Source: Actinomadura harenae
GTDB taxonomy: Bacteria > Actinomycetota > Actinomycetes > Streptosporangiales > Streptosporangiaceae
NCBI RefSeq assembly: GCF_003696215.1
Contig: NZ_RFFG01000070.1
Location: 1-41,254 of the forward strand
Reading direction: 5' to 3'
DNA: 41,254 bases
The notes beneath the pieces were generated by a model. That model was not told where the DNA came from. It saw nothing but the letters and a program-made list of their open reading frames with translations, and did no database searches. Position 1 is the stretch's first letter. Each line of letters opens with the position of its first letter. Position numbers and translations under genes: made by a program. Shown here in pieces: positions 13,582 to 21,506 of this stretch.

Positions 13582-14199
13582 GTGGAACTGTCAGCGCGAG
13601 CCCGAATACGGGCAGGCGACCCCGTCGCGTTCGGGGAGCTATTCGACGAGCACGTATCCGCGGTGTACCGCTACGCGGTCCGGGTCACCGGGGACTGGGC
13701 GGCGGCCGAGGACATCGTGTCGCTCACCTTCCTCGAGGCTTGGCGTGTGCGAGAGAGGATCCAGCTGGAGGGCGAGTCGCTGCGGCCCTGGCTGTTCGGC
13801 ATCGCGACCAACATCCTGCGCAACGCGTCCCGGTCCGCGCGGCGGCACGAGGCGGCGCTGAGACGGGTGCCCCGCCGGGATCTGGTGCCGGACTTCTCCG
13901 CCGAGGTGGTCGGGCGGCTCGCCGACGCCGAGGAACTGGCCGCCGCGCGCGCCGCGCTCGGGCGGCTGCGCAAGGCCGAACGCGAGGTGTTCGCGCTCTG
14001 CGTGTGGGCGGGCCTGAACTACACCGAGGCCGCCGCGGCGCTCGGCGTTCCGCTGGGCACGGTGCGTTCCCGGTTGTCACGGGCCCGGACCCGCCTGCGC
14101 GAACTCACCGACGCCGAACGGGAACCCTCGCCCGGTGGTGGACAGCTCAAGGGTGACGGCCGCGCGAACGCGGTCCGGTCGAAGGAGAGGCATGCATGA
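13582..14199 (+). CDS. ECF-type RNA polymerase sigma factor
   Basis: The 205-residue protein has sigma region 2 (AFGELFDEHVSAVYRYAVRV, AAAEDIVSLTFLEAWR, LRPWLFGIATNILRN) and region 4 with a clear HTH (NYTEAAAALGVPLGTVRSRL), and no region 1 or 3, as in extracytoplasmic-function sigma factors. The GTG (VELSARARIRAG) is preferred because it opens right before region 2; an upstream GTG adds 18 unconvincing residues. Its stop overlaps the start of the next gene by four bases, so the two are translationally coupled and the neighbour may modulate it. Which promoters it reads is not visible. Confidence 0.85.
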   Translation: MELSARARIRAGDPVAFGELFDEHVSAVYRYAVRVTGDWAAAEDIVSLTFLEAWRVRERIQLEGESLRPWLFGIATNILRNASRSARRHEAALRRVPRRDLVPDFSAEVVGRLADAEELAAARAALGRLRKAEREVFALCVWAGLNYTEAAAALGVPLGTVRSRLSRARTRLRELTDAEREPSPGGGQLKGDGRANAVRSKERHA

Positions 14200-15182
14200 A
14201 CGGCACCCCACGGCGCGGACCCGAACCCGACGAGCTCGCCGAGCTCGTGCGGCTTCTGCCGCCCCCGGGCGACCCCGAGCTCTCCGATGGCCGACGCCAC
14301 CTCCTCAAGGAGCACCTGATGCTGCAGATCGAAGAGCCCGCGACCTCCCCGAAACGGCACAGGCGCCGCCGGATCGTGCTGCTGGCGGCCCCGCTCGCCG
14401 CGGCCGTCGCGGCGGGCCTCATCACCGGCCTGCACGGCGGCCGCGCCACCCCGTCCTCGCCCGCCGCCAGGCCCGGCGACGAGAGCAGCGCCACCGCACT
14501 GCTGGACCGCATCTCGCTGGCCGCCGCGCACCAGACCGTTCCGCTCGTCCGCGCGGACCAGTTCGTCTACATCAAGAGCAAGGTCGCCTGGACCATCCAG
14601 ACGAACGGAGGGCCGCGGGTTCCGCAGCCGCTGCGGGTACGGGAGATCTGGAAGGCGCAGAGCCCGGGTCGGCGCGGCCTGCTCCGGGAGGGGGCCGGGA
14701 GGTCGATCGTGTTCGTCGGCGAGAAGGACGACCTGACCTACCGCAAGCTCGCCGCCATGCCGACCGAGCCGGACGCCCTGCTGGCCGGCATCTACGCGAC
14801 GTATCCGAAGTCCGGCAAGACGGCCGAACCGGCGGCCCGGAACGCCGCGGTCTTCCAGGAGCTCGGCCGGCTCCTGTCCGAGCAGATCCTGCCGCCCAGG
14901 CTCGCCGTCGCCATCTACCGCGCCGCGGCGAAGATCCCCGGAGTGCTCGTGGTGCCCGACTCGGTCGACGCGGCGGGCCGGCACGGCGTCGCCGTCGCCC
15001 TCGTCGCCTACGGCGAGCGCAACGAATGGATCTTCGACAAGAAGACGCTGACCTACCTGGGCGAACGCGGCTACATGGTGAAGGACACCAAGCTGGCCAA
15101 GAAGGGCATGATCACCGCCACCACCGCGGTCCTCCAGCGCGGCGTCGTGGACAGGTCCGGCGAACTCCCCGCCAAGCCGTAA
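14196..15182 (+). CDS. CU044_5270-family membrane protein coupled to the sigma factor
   Basis: The product of 328 residues has a cytoplasmic N-terminal part (DELAELVRLLPPPGDPELSD) that resembles the short anti-sigma-like heads of this actinobacterial family, a basic patch RHRRRR, one membrane helix (about 55-75) and a long extracytoplasmic domain (DQFVYIKSKVAW to EWIFDKKTLTYLGERGYMV). That order is the CU044_5270 family pattern. The ATG overlaps the sigma factor stop (ATGA). By position it could be a membrane-bound partner that holds or releases the sigma factor in response to an outside signal. This role is inferred from context only. Confidence 0.7.
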   Translation: MNGTPRRGPEPDELAELVRLLPPPGDPELSDGRRHLLKEHLMLQIEEPATSPKRHRRRRIVLLAAPLAAAVAAGLITGLHGGRATPSSPAARPGDESSATALLDRISLAAAHQTVPLVRADQFVYIKSKVAWTIQTNGGPRVPQPLRVREIWKAQSPGRRGLLREGAGRSIVFVGEKDDLTYRKLAAMPTEPDALLAGIYATYPKSGKTAEPAARNAAVFQELGRLLSEQILPPRLAVAIYRAAAKIPGVLVVPDSVDAAGRHGVAVALVAYGERNEWIFDKKTLTYLGERGYMVKDTKLAKKGMITATTAVLQRGVVDRSGELPAKP

Positions 15183-15225
15183 CGGGGAAGCCGGGAGCAG
15201 GGGCCGAGCACCGGCCCCGAGATCC

Positions 15226-15259
15226 GGCGGGCGGCCGAGCCCGGTCCCGGCCGCCCGCC
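15226..15259 (+). terminator. Terminator after the sigma factor operon
   Basis: GGCGGGCGGCCG pairs perfectly with CGGCCGCCCGCC over 12 bp around a 10-base loop, followed by TT. It closes the sigma factor operon. Confidence 0.7.
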
Positions 15260-15656
15260 TTGCCGACCACCGCCTCGCGTCACGGCTGTCGCCTTGTGCG
15301 TCCCTCCGGAGATGGGCGGGTGCCCACCGTCTCTGCATGCCGAGCCCGCCTCCTCCGAGGAGCCCGTGCCCGCCGAGCAACCCGCGGGTGGGATAGATCA
15401 CGGCGACGGCGGCCGGAGTCAGCTCGAACCGCGGCCGCGGGCGGCAGCGCCGCCGTGGCGCGGCGGCCTTGTCCACGTTCCCGCCCGTCCACCCCGATCT
15501 CGGCAGTCGCGGCCAGGCCTGCCAAGCACACACGTCCCGCTGATGCCGCTCACGCACGCCCGAGCCGGTCCTTCTTCAGCACCTCGGGCAGGTGGTCCGC
15601 GGCGGCTCCGAAGCCGGAAGGTCGTGTCGTATCTCCCTGCGGCCCCCGAACGCACT
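15260..15656. other. Intergenic stretch between two terminators
   Basis: No gene is supported here. Open frames are long only because of high GC content; none has a ribosome binding site, conserved motif or domain. The stretch lies between the sigma operon terminator and the terminator of the convergent ASCH remnant. Confidence 0.5.
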
Positions 15657-15685
15657 GCGGCCCCCGGCCGAACGCCGGGGGCTGC
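15657..15685. terminator. Terminator of the ASCH remnant
   Basis: GCGGCCCCCGGC pairs with GCCGGGGGCTGC (12 bp with one G-T wobble) around the loop CGAAC. It lies 26 bases past the end of the minus-strand ASCH gene. Confidence 0.7.
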
Positions 15686-15710
15686 GCCCTTGCCGTTCAC
15701 ACGCTGGCGG

Positions 15711-16624
15711 TCAGGGGGTGGGATCGGCGACGAGTTCGATTTCGATGGCGAGGACGCCGAGGGCTTCCTTCTCGGGGCCGTAGATGCGGCGGATGTCGGC
15801 GATCTGCTGGTCGCGGGGGCTGGTCGGGTTCACCTTCTCGGGCCCTTCGCTGTCGAGCATCTCCTCGAAAGAGGTGTACCTGGTGACGCGTTTGACGTGG
15901 GTGAGGGCGTCGTCGCGACCGCACACGAAGCGGATGTGATCGCCCGCCTTCAGGGTGCGCAGGTTGGGGTACTGCACCCGGACTTCGATCGTCTTGGTTC
16001 CGTCGACGACCAGGTCGAAGTAGCGGCGGTAGAGGTTCATCTCGCGGGCGCGTACGTTCGCCGTGGCCTCGGGGCGTGCGGTCATGAGTCTGTCCAGTTC
16101 GGCGGTGGTGCAGGAACGGTAGAAGTGTTCGGGGTCGGCGAGCATCCTGCCGACCAGCCAGACCATGGCGTCGACGAAGGAGTTGGTGTCGCCGTCCCAG
16201 GCGGTGATGTCCAGCATCCAGGGCCGGGCGCCCGGCGGCGAGGCGACCCGCCCGTCTCTGATCAGGGACTTCGACAGCTTGGCACCGGTGTCGGTGAGGA
16301 CCATCGGGGTGAAGATGCGCGGCGGCGGGGCGAGGCCGGGGAGCCGGGCTGGTCACCGTGGTCAGTGCATACTGCGGCGAGGTCCGCGCCTCCGGAACCG
16401 GTGCGGAGCAACTGGGTGCGCTCGGCGCGCTTCTCGGCCCACCCGCATTGAGGGCACGGGAGCCGCAGGTGGGCCTGGTCGTGTGAGGGAGCGAGCGGCC
16501 ACCGGATCCGGTTCAGGTGACCGAGGGTCGCCAGGAACTCGTGCCGGAAGGCCGGGGCGGCCTGCGGATCGGGGCCTTCTCTGGGGCGAGAATCATGGAA
16601 GGGTAACCTTGAGTGGTCATTCGA
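15711..16624 (-). pseudogene. Decayed fusion gene: class I aminoacyl-tRNA-synthetase-like part plus ASCH domain
   Basis: The 3' portion (15711-16304, ATG start) is an open frame of 197 residues with an ASCH domain in its C-terminal half (LVVDGTKTIEVRVQYPNLRT, AGDHIRFVCGRDD), a fold thought to bind RNA or modified nucleosides. Just inside its start is GAKLSKSLIRDG, a KMSKS-like signature of class I synthetases. In a second frame upstream (to 16624) is plausible coding sequence with a zinc-ribbon-like CPQCGWAEK and CTDHG, and HEFLATLGHLNRI further up. The frame change and the missing stretch between zinc ribbon and KMSKS-like motif point to an internal deletion, and the 5' end is missing too. 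The ASCH part may still be translated. Confidence 0.6.
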
Positions 16625-16635
16625 CTACTCAAGGT
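16606..16635. promoter_or_regulatory. Inverted repeat upstream of the I36-type gene
   Basis: ACCTTGAGT (16606-16614) and ACTCAAGGT (16627-16635) are exact inverses with a 12-base centre. The repeat ends 28 bases before the ATG of the secreted inhibitor gene and covers the 5' edge of the decayed ASCH gene. It is a candidate operator for the inhibitor gene. Confidence 0.45.
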
Positions 16636-16663
16636 CGATACTTCTGTCGATGAATGGAGTCCC

Positions 16664-17056
16664 ATGCGTTATCGCGCCGCACGTCTCGCTGTTGTGTCCT
16701 TGGCCGCCTTCGGCTTCGCGGCCGCCACGGCGTCGGCCTCGTCCGCGGACGCCCGCGCCGCCAAGTGCCCGAAGGGCCACTTCTGCCTCTTCGCAGGTCC
16801 AGGCGGCACCGGCAAGGTCCTCCTGGACGAGGACGCCCACATCACGAAGGGCGGGTTCCAGCTCCGGGAGCTCGACGACATCGAGCCGCCCATCTTCCCG
16901 CGCTCCGCCTTCGATCCTCTTCCGGACGACTTCGGCTGCATCGTCCGCCTCAACGACCAGCCGAACTTCCAGGGCGACGAGCAGGAGACCGACAGTCACG
17001 GTCTCCACGAACTCGACGGCCGGCGTGTCGCCTCCCTCACCTCGGACTGCGGGTAG
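16664..17056 (+). CDS. Secreted peptidase inhibitor family I36-like protein
   Basis: The ATG (MRYRAARLAVVSLAAFG) follows ATGGAG and starts a 130-residue protein with a signal peptide ending around ASASSADA. The mature domain begins CPKGHFCLFAGPGGTGKVLL, the I36/SMPI-type crystallin fold start, and ends with two more cysteines (FGCIVRL, TSDCG), so two disulfides are likely. Such proteins inhibit extracellular metalloproteases in the studied cases. GGTGK inside the motif is not a nucleotide site, because the protein is exported. It is shorter than the I36-like protein of the nuclease group and lacks its long N-terminal linker. The gene is alone; an inverted repeat upstream may regulate it. Confidence 0.7.
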   Translation: MRYRAARLAVVSLAAFGFAAATASASSADARAAKCPKGHFCLFAGPGGTGKVLLDEDAHITKGGFQLRELDDIEPPIFPRSAFDPLPDDFGCIVRLNDQPNFQGDEQETDSHGLHELDGRRVASLTSDCG

Positions 17057-17071
17057 AGGCCGACGACACGC

Positions 17072-17088
17072 GGCGGTTCGGGACCGCC
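17072..17088. terminator. Short hairpin between convergent genes
   Basis: GGCGGT and ACCGCC form a 6-bp stem with the loop TCGGG in the 39-base gap between the inhibitor gene and the MurG-like gene. No T-run follows. Confidence 0.45.
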
Positions 17089-17095
17089 CGGTGGG

Positions 17096-18289
17096 TCAGG
17101 TGAGGGCGGTCGTCAGGACGACGTGGACGAGGTGGGCGGCGGCGTCGGGGCGGCCCAGGGCGCGTGCGCGCTGCGCCATGTCGGCGCGGCGGGCGGGGTC
17201 GCCCAGGATCGGGCCGACGGCGTCGGCGAGCTGCCGTGCGGTGACCTCGCCGAGGAGAGCCCGTGCCGCGCCCGCCTGCTCCAGGTGCTCGGCGTTGTGG
17301 GCCTGCTCGCCGCCCGCCGAGCTGGCCAGCGGGATCAGCACCGACGGCTTGCCGAGGGCCGTGAGTTCGGCGATGGTCCCGGCGCCGCTTCGGGAGATGA
17401 CCACGTCGGCGAGGGCGAGGATGTCGGGGAGTTCCGGCCCCACGTATCCCGCGAGGCGGTACCGGGCCGCGGCCGCGGGCGGCAGCGACGCCGTGGCGCG
17501 GCGGATCTCGTCCTCGTTCGCCGGGCCGCACTGGTGCACCACGTTGGCGCCGTTGTTCAGCAGCCACGGCAGGATCTCCACGACCAGGGTGTTGATCTGC
17601 TGGGATCCCTGCGCCCCGCCGGTGACGTACACGGTGGGGGAGCGCCGGTCGAGGCCGAGCAGGGCGGCGCCCTTGTCGGCGTTGCCCGCCAGGACCTCCG
17701 GGCGGACGGGGTTGCCGGTCACCACGGCGCTCTCGCGCGCCGCGTCGGGCAGCAGCGGGAGCGTCGAGTCCGAGGACACCGCCATGCGCGTCGCCTTGCG
17801 GGCGAGCAGCCGGTTGGTGAGCCCCAGCCGCACCGTCTGCTCGTGCACGACCAGCGGCCGGCGGCGCATCCTGGCCGCCGTCCCCACCGGCACGGCCACG
17901 TAGCCGCCGGTGGCGAGGACGACGTCCGGACGGAACCGTCCGACGGCCGACCACGCCTGGAGCACGCCGAGCGGGACCCGGGTCATGTCCTTGATGTTCG
18001 ACCACGACAGCATCCGCAGCGGGTTGGCGTGGCGGCGGATCTTCCCGGTGGCGACGGACTTGAAGGCGATGCCGTCCCCCTGGGCGACCCGCATCTCCAG
18101 GCTGTCGGCCTGGCCGATCCACAGCACCTCGGCGGGCGGCGCCCCCGCGGACGCCAGGTCGGCCTGGAGCGTCCGGACGGCGGTCAGCGCGGGATAGGTG
18201 TGCCCGCCGGTCCCGCCCCCCGTCACGATCATGCGCAGCGGTCGTCCGAGCTGCTGGAGCGCGCGCCCGGCTTCCGGATTGGTGATCAC
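17096..18289 (-). CDS. murG: MurG-like UDP-GlcNAc:lipid I N-acetylglucosaminyltransferase
   Basis: The 397-residue protein has the GT28 hallmarks of MurG: GGGTGGHTYPAL (24-35) for the lipid I/diphosphate-binding loop, ATGGYVAVPVGTAA, HEQTVRLGLTNRLLA, GGAQGSQQIN and the UDP-GlcNAc-binding C-terminal SRSGAGTIAELTALGKPSVLIP. It would transfer GlcNAc to lipid I at the inner face of the membrane to make lipid II. It stands outside any division/cell-wall cluster, so it is likely a second copy used for growth-phase-specific wall synthesis or antibiotic-type glycolipids. The N-terminal extension before MIVTGG is longer than in standard MurG. The start is a GTG with a weak binding site; Met20 is an alternative. 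Confidence 0.85.
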   Translation of the reverse strand: MITNPEAGRALQQLGRPLRMIVTGGGTGGHTYPALTAVRTLQADLASAGAPPAEVLWIGQADSLEMRVAQGDGIAFKSVATGKIRRHANPLRMLSWSNIKDMTRVPLGVLQAWSAVGRFRPDVVLATGGYVAVPVGTAARMRRRPLVVHEQTVRLGLTNRLLARKATRMAVSSDSTLPLLPDAARESAVVTGNPVRPEVLAGNADKGAALLGLDRRSPTVYVTGGAQGSQQINTLVVEILPWLLNNGANVVHQCGPANEDEIRRATASLPPAAAARYRLAGYVGPELPDILALADVVISRSGAGTIAELTALGKPSVLIPLASSAGGEQAHNAEHLEQAGAARALLGEVTARQLADAVGPILGDPARRADMAQRARALGRPDAAAHLVHVVLTTALT

Positions 18290-18373
18290 CTTGATGCCAT
18301 TCTCTTCGTGTCCGAAACGCGTGACGCTAGCAGACCGAAGCGGCCGGAACCGGGACCTCGCGTGACGGGCCGG

Positions 18374-18586
18374 TCAGGGGCGGGCCTTGTGGACTTCCAG
18401 GAGGTCCAGGCCGAGGGCCTCGATCTCCGCCAGGACGCCGTAGAGGGCCGAGGAGTCGGGGAGCGCGCCGGTGAGCACCGTCTCGTCGCCGTCCTGGTGC
18501 GCGGTCAGCGCCGGGAACGCCTCGAGGAAGGTCGGCCCCAGGCATCCGCCGACGCGGATCCGGTACACGCTCGGGTCGTCGCCCAT
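18374..18586 (-). CDS. Small hypothetical protein
   Basis: This 70-residue product (MGDDPSVYRIRVGGCLGPTF to LALGLDLLEVHKARP in outline) alternates strands and helices in a compact beta-alpha-beta pattern, with ALTAHQDGDETVLTGALPD in the middle. Small actinobacterial proteins of this shape are often found beside large LuxR regulators; no function is known. It lies 64 bases downstream of the LAL regulator on the same strand and may share its transcript. A longer start 39 bases upstream (MMPGHLSPG) is possible; neither has a clear ribosome binding site. Confidence 0.5.
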   Translation of the reverse strand: MGDDPSVYRIRVGGCLGPTFLEAFPALTAHQDGDETVLTGALPDSSALYGVLAEIEALGLDLLEVHKARP

Positions 18587-18650
18587 GGGGTCATGGTGCC
18601 CGGGGGACAGGTGACCGGGCATCACCGGAATCGGGTGACCCCTCGGCGCG

Positions 18651-21302
18651 TCAGGACCGGCCGGCCGAGAGAAGCCTCAGCTCCCGTCCGCGCCGGACGG
18701 CCGCCGACCGGTCGGTCGCGCCGAGCTTGGCGTAGATCCTGCGGATGTGGGTGTTGACGGTGTTCAGCGACACCGAGAGCTCACCCGCGATCTCCAGGCG
18801 CGTGAGGTTGGTCGGCAGGAAGCGCAGCACGCGCAGCTCGCTCGGGCTGAGGCCGGGCCCCGGTTCCGGGGAGCCCGCGGCCGGGACGGCCCGGGGGATG
18901 TCGAGGATGTCGGCGATCAGTGTGGCGTGCGCGGTCTCGTGGAGCGGGATCGCCTCCAGCAGCCGCCGGGCGCCCGTCAGCGTGAACGGCAGGATCAGCC
19001 GGTCCGGCTCGGCGAGGTCGAGCGCGGTCTCGACGGCTTTGCGCGCGGTGTGGTGATGGCCCAGGGCCTCGCAGGCGAGCGCGTCCAGCAGGTGGGCCTC
19101 GACGCTCGTGAGGCGGAGCCGGGACGGAGCGGTGCCGTCCAGGACGGGTTCCAGCTCGCGCCGGGCGGCCTCGGGGGCGTGGTCGGCGAGCCGGACGAGC
19201 GCCCTGGCGTTGCGGATCTCCGGGGTGCCGGCCCGCTCATCGTCGAGCGCGTCGAGCATCGCCCGCGCCCGGTCGGTCCTGCCGAGGCGGACGTGGGCGG
19301 CGGCGGTCAGGCCGGTCACCAGGTTCGCCAGGGCGTGCTCGCCCGCCATGACCTCCTGGACGGACGCCGCGGACCCGTACTCCTCCAGGGCCCGCCCATG
19401 GTCGCCGCGCGCCGCGTGGAACATCCCGGTGACCAGGTGGAATAACAGCCGGACGCCGGGTTCGCTGCCCGGCGACACCACGCGCCCCGCCCGGTCCAGC
19501 CACTCCCGGGCCGGGCCGGGCTCGCCGGTCCAGACGAACGTGGCCGCGAGCGTCGCGAGCGCGGGGGCGATCACCGGTTCGGCGTCCCAGCCGTGCCGGG
19601 ACGCCAGCGCGATCGCCTCCTCGCACCGCCGCCGGGCCAGGGCCGGTGAGCGGCTCAGGGCGGTGAATCCCCGGTGGGCGAGGCAGGCCACCTCCAGGTA
19701 GGGCCTGCCGATGTCGCGGGCGAGCGCCGCGCCCTCGGTGAGATGCCGTTCCCCGTCGTCCGGACGCAGCGACCACGCCTCGGCGACGCCGAGGTTCAGC
19801 AGGGCGAGGGCCCGCAGGTCGCTGCCGAGCGCGACGTCCGCGTTGGAGGGGACGGACAGCACCGGGGGCAACGCGCCCACCTGCTCGCGGATGCCGTCGA
19901 GGTCGCCGCGCATCCGCGCCAGCAGCAGGTCCAGGGAGGCGATCGTCAGCGCGAGCCGGTTGCGGTGCTCCGGCGGCCTCGCGGCGGCGAGGGACCGCCC
20001 GACCTCCAGGTGCGCCGCCGCCTCCACCGGGCGCGACTCGTTCAGCTCGGCGATCGTGTTCACCAGGGCCAGTTCCGGGGACTCCTCGTCGGCCCCGGGC
20101 GGGAAGGCGCGCAGCAGCGCCGTCACGGTTCCCGCGCGGCCGTCCAGGGTCAGGCCGAGCGCCCGGTCGCACAGCAGCCGGGCGGCGTCCGGCCAGTCGC
20201 CCGCCGCCTGCAGATGCCGGACGGCGTCGGCGGGCCGCGCGTGCGCGGCGGACCAGCGCGCGGCGATCCGGTGCAGGGCGGGGATCTCGCCGGGCTGCGT
20301 GCGGCGCAGCTCCAGGCGGAGCAGGTCCCCGAACAGCCGGTGGTAGCGGAACAAGGTGCGTTCGGGATCGAGTGAGACGACGAAGGCGGCGGAGTCCTCC
20401 AGCTCCAGCAGGATCCGTTCCGACCCGGTCGCGCCCGTGAGCAGGTCGGCCAGCTCGCCGTTGACCCGGTCCATCAGCGAGGTGCGCAGCAGCAGCCGCT
20501 GGACGCCGGGCGGCTGCCGTTCCAGCATCTCGGCCAGCAGGTACTCGGCGACCGTCCGGTCGCTGCCGGAGAACTCGGCCGCGAACCGCTCGGGATCGGG
20601 ATGGCCGGCCAGCGACAGGACCGCCAGCCGCAGCCCCGCCGCCCAGCCCTCGGTCCGCTCGTGGAGCACGGCGACGACACGGTCCGGCAGGCTGAGCCCG
20701 GCGGCGGCGACCAGTTCCCGCGACTCCGCCTCGGTGAAGCGCAGCTGGGCCAGCCGGATCTCGGCCAGCTCCCCGTCCAGCCGCGTCCGGTGCAGGCGCA
20801 GCGGCGGATCGCGGCGGCCGGCCACGACCACGTGCGCGTCCGGGGGCAGGCGGGACAGCAGCGACCGGAGGCCGTCGACGGCCTCGGCGGAGTTCAGCTC
20901 GTGCAGGTCGTCGATGACCAGGACGAACCGGCGCCCTCCCGCGCGGAGTTCGGACAGCACCGCGTCCACCAGGACGGAGCCACCGGAGCCGGGCGCCGCC
21001 GGCGGCGGATCCGCATCGAGGCCCGCACCGAGGCCCGCACTGAGGCCCTCACCTCGCCCCTTACCGTGGCCCTCACTGAGGGCCTCGCGGACCGCGGCGA
21101 GCACCGCCAGCCAGAACATCTGGGCGTCGTGCTGGTCCGGCGGCACCGTCACGAAGGCGATGGCGCGGTCCTGTCCCGGCCGTCCGGCCCACGCGCGCAG
21201 CAGGGACGTCTTCCCGCTCCCGGCGGGCGCCGAGACGACCGTCACCCGCTTCCCGGTGGCGCGGTCGAGCAGGGCGACGAGATCGTGGCGGTCGATCAGC
21301 AT
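18651..21302 (-). CDS. LuxR-family LAL-type transcriptional regulator (MalT-like)
   Basis: At 883 residues it has the layout of large ATP-binding LuxR regulators: Walker A APAGSGKTS near residues 25-33, Walker B RFVLVIDDLHEL, a winged-helix/NOD-like part, a long TPR-like helical sensor region (about 400-780) and a C-terminal LuxR HTH (LSPSELRVLRFLPTNLTRLE, then SVSLNTVNTHIRRIYAKLGA). The bound ATP and an unknown inducer would control binding to promoters. A Gly/Glu-rich loop after AVREAL is encoded by imperfect 12-base repeats. The strong GGGAGG upstream fixes the ATG. Targets are unknown; the divergent secreted CdtB-like nuclease gene 205 bases away is a candidate. Confidence 0.85.
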   Translation of the reverse strand: MLIDRHDLVALLDRATGKRVTVVSAPAGSGKTSLLRAWAGRPGQDRAIAFVTVPPDQHDAQMFWLAVLAAVREALSEGHGKGRGEGLSAGLGAGLDADPPPAAPGSGGSVLVDAVLSELRAGGRRFVLVIDDLHELNSAEAVDGLRSLLSRLPPDAHVVVAGRRDPPLRLHRTRLDGELAEIRLAQLRFTEAESRELVAAAGLSLPDRVVAVLHERTEGWAAGLRLAVLSLAGHPDPERFAAEFSGSDRTVAEYLLAEMLERQPPGVQRLLLRTSLMDRVNGELADLLTGATGSERILLELEDSAAFVVSLDPERTLFRYHRLFGDLLRLELRRTQPGEIPALHRIAARWSAAHARPADAVRHLQAAGDWPDAARLLCDRALGLTLDGRAGTVTALLRAFPPGADEESPELALVNTIAELNESRPVEAAAHLEVGRSLAAARPPEHRNRLALTIASLDLLLARMRGDLDGIREQVGALPPVLSVPSNADVALGSDLRALALLNLGVAEAWSLRPDDGERHLTEGAALARDIGRPYLEVACLAHRGFTALSRSPALARRRCEEAIALASRHGWDAEPVIAPALATLAATFVWTGEPGPAREWLDRAGRVVSPGSEPGVRLLFHLVTGMFHAARGDHGRALEEYGSAASVQEVMAGEHALANLVTGLTAAAHVRLGRTDRARAMLDALDDERAGTPEIRNARALVRLADHAPEAARRELEPVLDGTAPSRLRLTSVEAHLLDALACEALGHHHTARKAVETALDLAEPDRLILPFTLTGARRLLEAIPLHETAHATLIADILDIPRAVPAAGSPEPGPGLSPSELRVLRFLPTNLTRLEIAGELSVSLNTVNTHIRRIYAKLGATDRSAAVRRGRELRLLSAGRS
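21017..21088 (+). repeat. Six imperfect 12-bp tandem repeats inside the LAL regulator gene
   Basis: Units such as CGAGGCCCGCAC, TGAGGCCCTCAC and CGTGGCCCTCAC follow each other without gaps. On the coding strand each encodes four residues of the flexible segment (EGHG-KGRG-EGLS-AGLG-AGLD). Unit number may vary between strains without changing frame. Confidence 0.6.
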
Positions 21303-21506
21303 GCGCTTCCTCCCGCCGCCGGACGGCTCACCGGGGTCCGGCGGCGACCTCCACTATCGGCGAGGCGGCGCGCGCGGACAACGAGCAGACCGGGAGTCAT
21401 CCGGCGTGCCTCGGAAGAATCACCACAATCCGGTGTCGGCGGGTCACCTGTTCGGCGGTGACCATGACCCCCGTCCGCTCGAGTGTCCGTTTCACTGGAG
21501 GTGAAG

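Noticed and set aside
16261..16304. Active class I synthetase indicated by KLSKSL
   Set aside because: HIGH motif and most of the catalytic domain are missing, and the frame is broken upstream.
17123..18757. Long plus-strand frame opposite the MurG-like gene
   Set aside because: It mirrors murG in another frame and has no motif or ribosome binding site.
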